From assembly GCA_965248495.1 (NCBI GenBank), contig CBDFJL010000003.1:186001-250000 (forward strand): a stretch of DNA of 64,000 nt, written 5' to 3'. The DNA is from CAUYXS01 sp965248495. Its GTDB lineage: Bacteria > Chloroflexota > Dehalococcoidia > Lucifugimonadales > Australimonadaceae. A model generated the notes under the pieces. That model had not been told where the DNA came from. It saw only the letters and a program-made list of their open reading frames with translations, and searched no databases. The first letter of the stretch is position 1. Every line of letters starts with the position of its first letter. Below are positions 34,191-42,235 of this stretch, in pieces. Both the position numbers and the translations under genes were made by a program.

Positions 34191-36980
34191 ATGGTTGGCT
34201 TGCCAGGACAGAATCTCGCCGCAACCCCGCGGCTTGAGACCAAGTTCTATGTCCCGAAGTGGCGCTCCAGTCTCGTACCGCGTACGCGACTGATCGAGCG
34301 ACTGGACCAGGGGGCCGAGCGCAAGCTGACCCTGGTCTCCGCACCAGCGGGTTTCGGCAAGACCACGCTGTTGGCTGAATGGCTGGCAGGTACGCCAGCC
34401 GCTGAACGGCCCGCAGCATGGGTCTCACTTGATCAGGGCGACGATGACCCCGGGCTTTTCTGGGCCTACTTCATCCGCGCACTGCAAACGGTGCAGTCCG
34501 GGGTTGGCGAGAACGCCCTCTCTTTGCTGCACTCGCCTCAGCCACCACCGGTTGAGTCGGTAGTGACGAGTTTGATCAACGAAATCAACGCGATCGAACA
34601 CGACTTCGCTCTCATCCTCGACGACTATCACCTGATTGACGCGCAGCCCGTCCACGATGGCATTACCTTTCTGCTCGACCATCTGCCGCCCCAGATGCAC
34701 CTGGTCATTGCGGGCCGCGCCGATCCACCATTTTCGCTAACTCGTCTGCGAGGGCGCGGTGAACTGACCGAGCTGCGGGCCGCCGACCTACGGTTCACCG
34801 CCGACGAGGCGGCTGCTTTCCTTAATGAGGTGATGGGTCTGAACCTGTCGGCAGATCACGTGGCAGGCCTGGAGGCGCGGACCGAAGGCTGGATCGCGGG
34901 GCTCCAGCTGGCGGCACTCTCGATGCAGGGACGAGAGGACGTTCCCGGCTTCATAGCGGCTTTCGCCGGCGATGACCGGTACATCGTGGACTATTTGGTA
35001 GAGGAGGTCCTGGAGCGTCAGCCCGAACGGGTCCAGAGTTTCTTGTTGCAGACCTCTATTCTCGATCGTTTGAGTGGCCCGCTATGTGATGCCGTCACCG
35101 GCAAGAAAGACGGCAAAGGGCTGTTGGAGGCCCTGGAGCGAGGCAACCTGTTTGTCGTCCCGGTGGATGACAAGCGCCACTGGTATCGCTATCACCACCT
35201 CTTTGCAGACGTTCTCCAGGCGCACTTGATGGAGGAGCAGCCCGATCAAGTACTTACGCTGCATCGGCGCGCAAGCGAGTGGTACGAACAGAACGGTCTG
35301 CCGACCGATGCGGTGCGCCACGCTCTTGCCGCCGAGGATTTCGAGCGAGCGGCGGGCCTGGTCGAGCTGGCATGGCGAGCAATGCTCAGGAGTTCCCAGC
35401 GGGCTACGTGTCTTGGCTGGCTAAAGGCGCTACCGGACGAGCTGGTCCGCTCCAGGCCTGTGCTCAGCGTTGAGTACGCCTTGGAATTGCAGAATGTCGG
35501 TGAGCTGGAGGCTGCCGAGTCCCGCCTTCAGGACGCCGAACGGTGGCTGGACACGACGGCAGACATCAGTGAGCGACCGGACGCCTCTCCGACTCACATG
35601 GTGGTCGTAGACGAAGAACTGTTTCGGTCTCTACCCGCAATGATAGCCGTCGCCCGTGCTGGTCATGCACAAGCTCTTGGCGATGTACCGGGCACAGTGA
35701 AAGAAGCTCAGCGAGCACTTGACCTCTTTCCCAAGGGTGAGTATTTGGGGCGCGGAGCCGCAGCTGCGCTCCTGGGGCTCGCATACTGGACCAGCGGAGA
35801 TCTAGAGGCAGCCCACCGGTTCTTTGCCGACGGCATGGCCAGTCTGCGGATGGGCGGCAACATCCTCCCCGCAATCAGTGGCACATGGGTCCTGGCTGAC
35901 ATAGGGATAGCGCGAGGTCGTCTCCACGAGGCCGTGAGCACATACGAGCAGTCATTGCAGCTTGCGACGGAGCAGGGCAAGCCTGCCCTACTGGGAACGG
36001 CGGACCTGTATTTGGGGTTGAGTGAGCTACACCGTGAACGGGGCGATCTGGAAGCCGCCAGACAGTACCTGCTAAAAAGCGAGGAGCTGGGCGAGCAAGC
36101 TGCGCTAGATGAATACCAATATCGCTGGTGCCTTGCGCAGGCTCGAATAAAGGAGGCTCAGGGAGACCCGGAGAGCGCTCTCGACCTGCTTGACAAGGCG
36201 GAGCGCCTGCAAACGAGGGGCGTCGTCCCTGACGTGCGTCCCGTAACGGCGTTGAAGACGCGGGTGTGGGCAGCGCAGAGCAGGTTGACCGAATCCCTAG
36301 GTTGGGTGCGCGAGCGGGGCCTGTCCGCTGAAGACGACCTCAGCTACCTGCGCGAGTTCGAGCACGTCACCCTCGCGAGGGTGCTGATCGCCCAATATGA
36401 GAGCGACCGGGCAACCGACCGCTCCATTGATGAGGCAATAGGGCTATTGGAACGCCTCCTAAAAGCCGCGGAAGAAGGCGGAAGGATGGGGAGTGTGATC
36501 GAAATCCTGGTGCTACAGGCACTCGCTCACGAGGCGCAGGGCAACATCCCCTCTGCGCTCGTGTCTTTAGAGCGCGCCTTGACGCTGGCCGAGCCGGAGG
36601 GCTACGTCAGGGTCTTCGTGGACGAGGGGCCAACTGTCGGCAGGCTGCTCGCAGCCTTTCTGCGCGAGCGCCGCCCCGCCGTTCCACTGAGCTCAACCGG
36701 CTACATCCAAAAGCTCCTTGCAGCCTTCGGCGCTGAGGCTGGCGCAGTCGACTCCCACGCAGGCCCCATCGCTCAGCCTTTGCCAGAGCCCCTGACCGGC
36801 CGCGAGCTAGAGGTGCTTGGGCTCATTGCCAGGGGAATGACCAACCAGCGGATCGCGGAAGAGCTGATCGTCGCTATCGGGACGGTCAAGTGGCACACCA
36901 GCCAGATCTACGGCAAGCTCTCGGCCCAGAGCCGCACCGAGGCGGTGGCTCGCGCCCGGGAGCTCCTCCTGCTGCCCTAG
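34191..36980 (+). CDS. MalT-type LuxR transcriptional regulator (STAND ATPase)
   Basis: A 929-residue protein. LVSAPAGFGKTTLLAEWLAG is the Walker A, and DFALILDDYHLIDA is the Walker B. A winged-helix segment follows (LQTSILDRLSGPLCDAVTGK), then a long array of TPR/SUPR-like helices (about 370-820), and at the C-terminus the LuxR HTH LTGRELEVLGLIARGMTNQR then VKWHTSQIYGKL. MalT-like regulators bind an inducer, oligomerise with ATP and activate promoters. The downstream small genes run in the same direction after 130 bp and are the best candidates for its targets or partners. The inducer is unknown. Confidence 0.93.
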   Translation: MVGLPGQNLAATPRLETKFYVPKWRSSLVPRTRLIERLDQGAERKLTLVSAPAGFGKTTLLAEWLAGTPAAERPAAWVSLDQGDDDPGLFWAYFIRALQTVQSGVGENALSLLHSPQPPPVESVVTSLINEINAIEHDFALILDDYHLIDAQPVHDGITFLLDHLPPQMHLVIAGRADPPFSLTRLRGRGELTELRAADLRFTADEAAAFLNEVMGLNLSADHVAGLEARTEGWIAGLQLAALSMQGREDVPGFIAAFAGDDRYIVDYLVEEVLERQPERVQSFLLQTSILDRLSGPLCDAVTGKKDGKGLLEALERGNLFVVPVDDKRHWYRYHHLFADVLQAHLMEEQPDQVLTLHRRASEWYEQNGLPTDAVRHALAAEDFERAAGLVELAWRAMLRSSQRATCLGWLKALPDELVRSRPVLSVEYALELQNVGELEAAESRLQDAERWLDTTADISERPDASPTHMVVVDEELFRSLPAMIAVARAGHAQALGDVPGTVKEAQRALDLFPKGEYLGRGAAAALLGLAYWTSGDLEAAHRFFADGMASLRMGGNILPAISGTWVLADIGIARGRLHEAVSTYEQSLQLATEQGKPALLGTADLYLGLSELHRERGDLEAARQYLLKSEELGEQAALDEYQYRWCLAQARIKEAQGDPESALDLLDKAERLQTRGVVPDVRPVTALKTRVWAAQSRLTESLGWVRERGLSAEDDLSYLREFEHVTLARVLIAQYESDRATDRSIDEAIGLLERLLKAAEEGGRMGSVIEILVLQALAHEAQGNIPSALVSLERALTLAEPEGYVRVFVDEGPTVGRLLAAFLRERRPAVPLSSTGYIQKLLAAFGAEAGAVDSHAGPIAQPLPEPLTGRELEVLGLIARGMTNQRIAEELIVAIGTVKWHTSQIYGKLSAQSRTEAVARARELLLLP

Positions 36981-37110
36981 CGGACCCAACCCTCCGCGTC
37001 TGACTACCCAACCCTAGAACCAACCCGTAAACCTCCCATTCGGTAGGTCGTGACGCTCTGCGCGCCGCATACCGTGGCTCTATCGCGCCAATGCGCGACC
37101 AGAGCGCGGA

Positions 37111-37476
37111 ATGAACACCGAACTTCTTCCACTGATCGCTGGGCTCACGTCTAGCACCATGTTCGCCAGTAGTCACTTCCCAATGTTGTGGAAGGCCTAC
37201 CGAACAAGGAACTTGAGCTCGTACAGCGGCCTGAACTTCGTGCTGATCAACATCTGCAATCTGATCCACTGGATGTACATCGTGACGCTACCAACGGGAC
37301 CGATCTGGATTCTGCACACGTTCTACACGGTGGCCAGCGTCCTCATGTTGGCCATGTACGTCGGTTTCGCAGTCCGAAAGAACAAGCAGTTGCAGGAAGA
37401 GGAGAAACGCCATGCCACGCTACCTGATCCAGGTGCCCCACGACCCGTCGCTATTGGGATGCCGGCGGGCCCTTGA
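37111..37476 (+). CDS. PQ-loop / SemiSWEET-like membrane protein
   Basis: A 121-residue protein with three helices: ELLPLIAGLTSSTMFASSHF, NFVLINICNLIHWMYIVTL and PIWILHTFYTVASVLMLAMY. The first helix is followed by PMLWKAYRTRNLSSYSGLNF, matching the P-Q-loop (P-x-L-x-x-x-x-R-T-K-x-x-x-S-Y/F-S) of SemiSWEET and related carriers, though with Met in the place of Gln. SemiSWEETs move sugars and work as dimers. The C-terminal tail (from KNKQLQEEEKRH) is soluble, and the gene overlaps the next gene by 65 bp. It may be part of the regulated set of the MalT-type gene upstream. Confidence 0.75.
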   Translation: MNTELLPLIAGLTSSTMFASSHFPMLWKAYRTRNLSSYSGLNFVLINICNLIHWMYIVTLPTGPIWILHTFYTVASVLMLAMYVGFAVRKNKQLQEEEKRHATLPDPGAPRPVAIGMPAGP

Positions 37477-38002
37477 AGCGCTTGCCGAACAGGGATCGCA
37501 CTTCATAGCACGCACCGACTGGGGTTGCGAGGTAGGGGAGCACAAGGGATGGCTCATCGTTGAGGCCGAGGACGATACCGACGCCCAGCGAATGGTGCCC
37601 CCCGTCATCAGGAAGACCGCATCCGTTGTTCGGCTGAACAGGTTCACACCTGAACGATGGCAGGCCGAGCACCAGTCGCCCCTTCAGTCGACCCTCGAAT
37701 CGACCCATGGCGGTGCGGATGCCGTCGGCGGGGGCGCCCACGAGGAGGCTACGCCAGCGGACGAGCTGGGGGTGAGTTACACCGCGTGGGGCCGCCGCTG
37801 GCCCGCTCGCAGTCCGTATAGACAGATAGCCGAGAGAAGACTCCGCTCCAGGCCGGAGGGCTCCCCACACTTAAGCAAGGGGGCCTCAATGAATGGACGG
37901 GACAAGGCGAAGCTCGCCGGAGGGGACACAGCCAGGGCGCAAGTTCGGACTCAAGGCGGACAGACACAACGACGTTGTGGTGAGGGAAGGACGGAGCGAT
38001 GA
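37412..38002 (+). CDS. Small dimeric-barrel-like protein with a basic C-terminal extension
   Basis: A 196-residue open frame, ATG 37412, with GAAGAGGAG upstream. The first 85 residues (MPRYLIQVPHDPSLLGCRRA, GSHFIARTDWGCEVGEHKGW, LIVEAEDDTDAQRMVPPVIR) look like a compact ferredoxin-like domain; I recognise a recurring small family with this opening but no function. The rest is basic, low-complexity, and may only be a read-through region, although its TGA overlaps the next ATG (ATGA at 37999). It overlaps the PQ-loop gene by 65 bp, so the two are probably translated from one message. Confidence 0.6.
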   Translation: MPRYLIQVPHDPSLLGCRRALEALAEQGSHFIARTDWGCEVGEHKGWLIVEAEDDTDAQRMVPPVIRKTASVVRLNRFTPERWQAEHQSPLQSTLESTHGGADAVGGGAHEEATPADELGVSYTAWGRRWPARSPYRQIAERRLRSRPEGSPHLSKGASMNGRDKAKLAGGDTARAQVRTQGGQTQRRCGEGRTER

Positions 38003-38205
38003 GTGATACGTACGAGTTCCACGTAAAGGGGCTCCTCGACAAGCGCTGGTCAGATTGGTTTGGCGGCTTGAGGGTACGTCATCAAGAAGATGGCACTACT
38101 GTGCTGGTAGGACCGGTAGTTGACCAGGCTGCGCTGCACGGTGTCATCGCTCGAATCCGTGACCTCGGCTTGCCCTTGCTGTCAGTGAACGAGGCAGGGG
38201 CTTGA
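37999..38205 (+). CDS. Small hypothetical protein, ferredoxin-like pattern
   Basis: Sixty-eight residues, ATG 37999 overlapping the previous stop (ATGA), with GGAAGGACGGAG upstream. YEFHVKGLLDKRWSDWFGGL, TVLVGPVVDQAALHGVIARI and DLGLPLLSVNEA show two beta-rich segments and a helix, ending like proteins that sit beside regulators in Chloroflexota. I recognise the shape (KGxLDxRWxxWFxGL, recurrent in small proteins of Actinobacteria and Chloroflexi) but not a function. It is co-oriented with the MalT-type regulator and its neighbours. Confidence 0.7.
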   Translation: MSDTYEFHVKGLLDKRWSDWFGGLRVRHQEDGTTVLVGPVVDQAALHGVIARIRDLGLPLLSVNEAGA

Positions 38206-38371
38206 GGGGGCGTGGACCGAGCAGGCTACGAGTTTCTTAGAGGAAAGTGGGCACAGTCCAACAGAGGACAACCAGACCTGCGAAGTGGAGGAATACTCAT
38301 GAAAGCAGTGGGCTTTTGACATGGTAAGCAAGAGTGACGGTAAAAGCATGACTGACAAGGAGGGACCAGCA

Positions 38372-38488
38372 ATGAAGAAGTGGATGATCAAAGCCATCGC
38401 CTTGAAGGTAGGTATTGCCCTTTTGACGTGGGCATCGGACCGGCACCAAAGAACTTACCCACAGGGTGGGTTGAGGGGGACTCCATGA
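38372..38488 (+). CDS. Small 38-residue protein overlapping the methyltransferase start
   Basis: ATG 38372 has a strong ribosome site (AAGGAGGGACCAGCA before it). It reads MKKWMIKAIALKVGIALLTW, then ASDRHQRTYPQGGLRGTP and TGA. The TGA shares bases with the ATG of the next gene (ATGA at 38485), the classical arrangement of translational coupling. The N-terminus is a short amphipathic or membrane helix with basic ends. It could be a leader peptide or a small membrane protein. No family recognised. Confidence 0.55.
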   Translation: MKKWMIKAIALKVGIALLTWASDRHQRTYPQGGLRGTP

Positions 38489-38952
38489 ATAACGATCACG
38501 CAGGCGTCATCGTTCTGCCTCCACTGACATTCCTACCGCCACTCCTGGGGGGCTTACTCCTGCATTTCTCGTGGACGTCATTGGGATTCTTCCCAGCGTG
38601 GTGGATCGGCCATGCTGTCGGATGGCCGCTGGTTGTGGTAGGCGTCCTGCTGGGTGAATGGTCAAAGCGGACGATGCGTCGCGCTGGCGTCGACCCACAT
38701 CCTTACGAGCCGACTACCGCCATCGTCGCTACCGGACCCTACGCTGTCACCCGCAACCCCATGTACCTCTCGGCTACTGTCGCCTATGTGGGCATCGCGT
38801 TTGTGGTGAACACGGTCTGGCCGATCGTATTCCTGCCGTTCGGAATCGCCTTCTTGTTCTACGGCGTCATCGCCCGCGAGGAGAGCTACATGGAGAGGGT
38901 GTTCGCCGATGAGTATCTGAAGTACAAGGCCAGGGTCCATCGCTGCGTTTAA
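38485..38952 (+). CDS. Isoprenylcysteine carboxyl methyltransferase-like membrane protein
   Basis: A 155-residue protein from ATG 38485 (GAGGGGGACTCC before it). It has four or so helices. IVATGPYAVTRNPMYLSATV is the signature G-P-Y-x-x-x-R-N-P-M-Y of the ICMT/phospholipid methyltransferase (PEMT) family, and IAREESYMERVFADEYLKYK matches the conserved E-E-x-x-L...Y-x-x-Y end. These enzymes methylate lipids, isoprenoid-linked groups or other hydrophobic acceptors using SAM inside the membrane. It is the last gene of the short run that starts with the MalT-type regulator. Confidence 0.85.
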   Translation: MNNDHAGVIVLPPLTFLPPLLGGLLLHFSWTSLGFFPAWWIGHAVGWPLVVVGVLLGEWSKRTMRRAGVDPHPYEPTTAIVATGPYAVTRNPMYLSATVAYVGIAFVVNTVWPIVFLPFGIAFLFYGVIAREESYMERVFADEYLKYKARVHRCV

Positions 38953-39170
38953 CGGGGCAGCACAGACGCTATCCGCCTCCTGGATGAGCCGTCGGCTTGT
39001 GCCCTATTCGAGGCCCGGCACTCGAATGTGAAATCCCGGAGTTCATTAGGCTGCGATGGGGTCTTGAACAGCGTTCGGGAGCGGCAGCTCTTTGGACCCC
39101 CGCATTCTGATGTTGGAAATGTCGGCTAAATTGCACCCGGTCCGTAGCATCAACAGAGGGGGAGAGAGCC
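38953..39170. other. Intergenic 218 bp, no gene seen
   Basis: No convincing open frame. GGGGGAGAGAGCC (39159-39171) is the ribosome site of the next gene. Confidence 0.35.
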
Positions 39171-40121
39171 ATGCCTGTCCATCCGGTATTTCAAGAGATG
39201 TTTAATCGAGCGGGCCCACAGGCGCCGCCCGACGCTACCGGCTTGACCATCCAGGAGCAGCGTGAGGCCGCTCACGGGATGGTGGCGGGCCTAGCGGCGT
39301 TCAGCGAGGAAGGCCCGAAGGTTGCCGAAGTACGCGACCGGGTGATCCCCGGGTCCTATGGCGATTTCCAGGCCCGGGTGTTCACGCCCGAGGGCACCGG
39401 GCCGTTTCCCGCCTACGTCCACTTTCATGGGGGAGGGTGGTGGATGGGGAACATCGCGATGACGGAGGGCGAGTGCCGACACATCGTCAGGGACGTTGGA
39501 TGCGTTGTCGTGTCCATCGACTACCACCTGGCGCCGGAGCACAAGTTCCCCATCCCTGTAGAGGACTGTTACACGGCTACCACCTGGGTCGTTGAGCACG
39601 CCGTCGAGCTCGACGTCGACCCCGAGCGGGTGGCGGTCGGCGGCGGCAGCTCGGGGGGCAACCTCGCCGCAGCCGTGTGCCTTATGGCCCGGGACCGCGG
39701 TGGCCCATCCCTCGTTTTCCAACTGCTGGTGAATCCCGTGATCGACCGCAACTTCGAGACCCCGTCCTACTATCAGAACTCAGATGGCTATGGACTCACC
39801 AGAGACACTATGTCCTGGTTCTGGGACCTCTACCTAAGCGAACCATCTGACGCCTCTGACCCGTACGCTGCGCCGATGCAGGCAAGGGATCTCAGCGGCC
39901 TGCCGGCGGCGCTGGTAATTACGGCAGAGTACGACCCCCTGCGCGACGAGGGGGAGGAGTACGGCCGCCGCCTCCAGGCCGCCGGAGTGCCGGCGACGAT
40001 CTCCCGCTACGACGGGATGATTCACGGCTTTGATTTTTTTACGAAGGTCGTACCGGCGGCAAGGGAATGCCGCGCAGAGGTGACCGCAGCGCTCCGCCGG
40101 GCGTTCACAGCCGGAGCGTGA
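39171..40121 (+). CDS. Alpha/beta hydrolase (hormone-sensitive-lipase family esterase)
   Basis: A 316-residue protein. AYVHFHGGGWWMGNIAMTEG is the HGGGW oxyanion-hole motif, VAVGGGSSGGNLAAAVCLMA carries the nucleophile (G-x-S-x-G as GSSGG), TAEYDPLRDEGEEYGRRLQ the catalytic Asp, and YDGMIHGFDFFTKV the His. The complete triad and length (about 310) match HSL-family carboxylesterases, which cleave short acyl esters in the cytoplasm. Its start has GGGGGAGAG upstream. It ends just before recombinase remnant 10. Natural substrate unknown. Confidence 0.92.
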   Translation: MPVHPVFQEMFNRAGPQAPPDATGLTIQEQREAAHGMVAGLAAFSEEGPKVAEVRDRVIPGSYGDFQARVFTPEGTGPFPAYVHFHGGGWWMGNIAMTEGECRHIVRDVGCVVVSIDYHLAPEHKFPIPVEDCYTATTWVVEHAVELDVDPERVAVGGGSSGGNLAAAVCLMARDRGGPSLVFQLLVNPVIDRNFETPSYYQNSDGYGLTRDTMSWFWDLYLSEPSDASDPYAAPMQARDLSGLPAALVITAEYDPLRDEGEEYGRRLQAAGVPATISRYDGMIHGFDFFTKVVPAARECRAEVTAALRRAFTAGA

Positions 40122-40157
40122 CGCCGGACGTGGCGAAGGCCGAGCGCGCCGGTTAGC

Positions 40158-40206
40158 GGCCCAGGGTCTACCGCGACGGCCGCACCGAGCTGGAGTTCAG
40201 GCACTA
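40158..40206 (+). pseudogene. Serine-recombinase 3'-end remnant 10 (short)
   Basis: VYRDGRTELEFRH with TAG: only the last 14 or so codons remain. It is accepted because its downstream flank matches that of remnant 8. Confidence 0.8.
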
Positions 40207-40285
40207 GACCCTATGGCGGGCTAGCGAACACAGCGAGGTGGTTTGGCCACTCATCATTTAGGATGTCCGCCAGGCTTGGCCCGCA
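40207..40285 (+). repeat. Flank repeat shared with 25270-25350
   Basis: CCTATGGCGGGCTAGCGAAC, CAGCGAGGTGGTTTGGCCAC, CATCATTTAGGATGTCCGC, CAGGCTTGGCCCGCAGCCAG. Same position relative to the remnant stop as at 25.27 kb. About 80 percent identical with a short gap. Confidence 0.75.
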
Positions 40286-40348
40286 GCCAGGTTTCGCGAC
40301 CTTCTTCCCCTCCGGATTTTGGACGGCATTCGCAGGAGGCGACCCCAA

Positions 40349-41860
40349 ATGCGCTATGACGTGGTAATTGTGGGTTCAGGTTCCGCTGGAGCGGCTCTGG
40401 CGGCCCGCCTCAGCGAAGACCCGCGTCGTGCCGTCCTCCTCCTGGAGGCTGGCAACGATTATCCCAACGTCGATCACCTTCCTCCCGACGTCCGAGACGG
40501 CAACGACGTCACGCGGGCCGTTGAGGGTGACAGCCTCTGGAGATTCACCGCCACGTCCAGCAGCACCCAACGGGAGCCCATGTTCCTTCCTCGCGGGAAG
40601 ATCATTGGTGGCACCAGCTCCGTCAATGCAACGATCTTCATCCGCGGCGTCCCAGAGGACTACGACGCGTGGGCGGCTGAAGGCAACGACCAGTGGTCGT
40701 TCACGAAGGTCCTTCCGTACTTCAACAAACTCGAAACGGACCTCGACTTTGGCGGCGATTTCCACGGCAGAGAAGGTCCCATTCCTGTGCGCCGTTTCCA
40801 AGAAGCAGATTGGCAGCCCAGCATGGGAGCGTTCTATCGCACTGCCCGGGACCTCAGATACCCCCATGATAACGACATGAACAGCCCGGACTCCTCCGGC
40901 GTCGGCGCCCGCCCCCTCAATAACATCAACGGCGTTCGTATGAGTACTGCCATCACCTATCTGAACCCCATACGTCACCGAACCAATTTGTCGATCAAGG
41001 CAAACGTCCTAGTAAGGAAGATTGTCTTCAAAGGGAACCGCGCGGTCGCTCTTGATGTAGAGAGCGGAGGTGAATCTTTCCGCATCGAGGGTAGCGAAAT
41101 CGTCCTTAGCGCCGGCGCGATCGGCTCACCCCACATACTGCTTCATTCCGGCATTGGCCCTGCCTCTGACCTGGAACGTCTCGGCATCCCCGTGAAGCAT
41201 CATCTTCCTGGCGTTGGCGAGAATCTTCGCGACCATCCTTCAGTAATGGTCTGGTATCGCCTCAAGGACAACCTTCAGGAGAGCGCTTCACCCAGCCAAG
41301 TAGGCCTCCGCTTCACCGCCGAAGGTTCCAACGACCGGAACGACATGTTCATCAGCCCTTATCCTGGTCAGGTCCTTGATGGAGCGCCCCATCTGCTGCT
41401 TCGGGTGATCCTGATGTTGGCCAACGGCGCCGGCCGGCTCCAGCTGACCTCCTCAGATCCAGAGGTCCAACCCGCGTTGGAATACCGCTACTTGGAAGAC
41501 CCCTGGGACTTGGACCGCATGCGCGAGGGCGCAAGGTTGGCCCTGAGGATGGGCTCGGAGCCCGGGCTACAAACCATCATCGCTTCCCGCTCTCTCCCGC
41601 TGGATGAGGACGTCGCCACCAGCGACGCCATGGACCTCTGGATGCGCGCCACCGCCACCACCTGCCACCATTCTTCAGGCACCTGCAAGATGGGGGCCTC
41701 TTCTGATCCCTTGGCCGTCGTAGACCAGTACTGCCGTGTTCATGGTCTGGAGGGCCTCCGCGTCATTGATGCTTCCATAATGCCCAATGTCATCCGCGCT
41801 AACACCAACGCGACGAGCATCATGATCGGTGAGCGCGCTGCGGAATGGCTGGCCACCTAG
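40349..41860 (+). CDS. GMC-family FAD oxidoreductase (choline dehydrogenase-like)
   Basis: About 503 residues from ATG 40349 (AGGAGG upstream; an earlier in-frame ATG at 40319 is less likely). The N-terminal FAD motif is YDVVIVGSGSAGAALAARLS (GxGxxG), GKIIGGTSSVNATIFIRGVP is the GMC signature 1 region, and IVLSAGAIGSPHILLHSGIG is signature 2. The C-terminal HHSSGTCKMG and VHGLEGLRVIDASIMP carry the catalytic His region. Enzymes of this family oxidise alcohols such as choline, glucose or polyethylene glycol. Genes nearby do not point to a substrate. No betaine aldehyde dehydrogenase follows. Confidence 0.93.
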   Translation: MRYDVVIVGSGSAGAALAARLSEDPRRAVLLLEAGNDYPNVDHLPPDVRDGNDVTRAVEGDSLWRFTATSSSTQREPMFLPRGKIIGGTSSVNATIFIRGVPEDYDAWAAEGNDQWSFTKVLPYFNKLETDLDFGGDFHGREGPIPVRRFQEADWQPSMGAFYRTARDLRYPHDNDMNSPDSSGVGARPLNNINGVRMSTAITYLNPIRHRTNLSIKANVLVRKIVFKGNRAVALDVESGGESFRIEGSEIVLSAGAIGSPHILLHSGIGPASDLERLGIPVKHHLPGVGENLRDHPSVMVWYRLKDNLQESASPSQVGLRFTAEGSNDRNDMFISPYPGQVLDGAPHLLLRVILMLANGAGRLQLTSSDPEVQPALEYRYLEDPWDLDRMREGARLALRMGSEPGLQTIIASRSLPLDEDVATSDAMDLWMRATATTCHHSSGTCKMGASSDPLAVVDQYCRVHGLEGLRVIDASIMPNVIRANTNATSIMIGERAAEWLAT

Positions 41861-42227
41861 TCGCCGTCTCCGGAATTCCAGCTCGTGTCCAGGCCTGCCT
41901 AGCACACCAAAGGCAATTGTTCATGTCTGTTCGTGCTCGCCGGTCCGGCAGTCCATCGTGGCTTAAGATGGCGGCCTGTCAGCACGGGCATAGCGAGCCC
42001 GAGAGCAGGAGACGGTGGCCTTCTTTGAGGAGGTCTTTGCAGGCAGGGGGACGATGGGCGTCTGCATTGGCGTTTCGAGCCGGACGCCGGGGCAGCCTAC
42101 GATTTCTCCGTTTGAGGCTGCCGGTTGCGTGCAGACGGCTCCTGTCTGGTGCCATGCGAGCGGATGGGCGATCTTCCCGCTGACGATCCACTTTTGAGGT
42201 GGAGATAGGCTCTCCCCCAACTCCACC
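41861..42227. other. Region with tmRNA-like site and a short open frame
   Basis: A 60-codon + strand frame from GTG 42015 (AGGAGA upstream), reading AFFEEVFAGRGTMGVCIGVS, could be the start of a lost gene; it ends before the tmRNA-like site at 42196. I do not recognise it. Nothing else gene-like is visible between the GMC gene and the MFS gene. Confidence 0.35.
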
Positions 42228-42235
42228 TTGAACAC
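42196..42235 (+). repeat. tmRNA-3'-end-like site 4
   Basis: GAGGTGGAGATAGGCTCTCC followed by CCCAACTCCACCTTGAACAC. It aligns base for base with sites 2, 3 and 5 except for a few changes in the T-loop. The MFS gene frame starts inside it. Confidence 0.55.
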
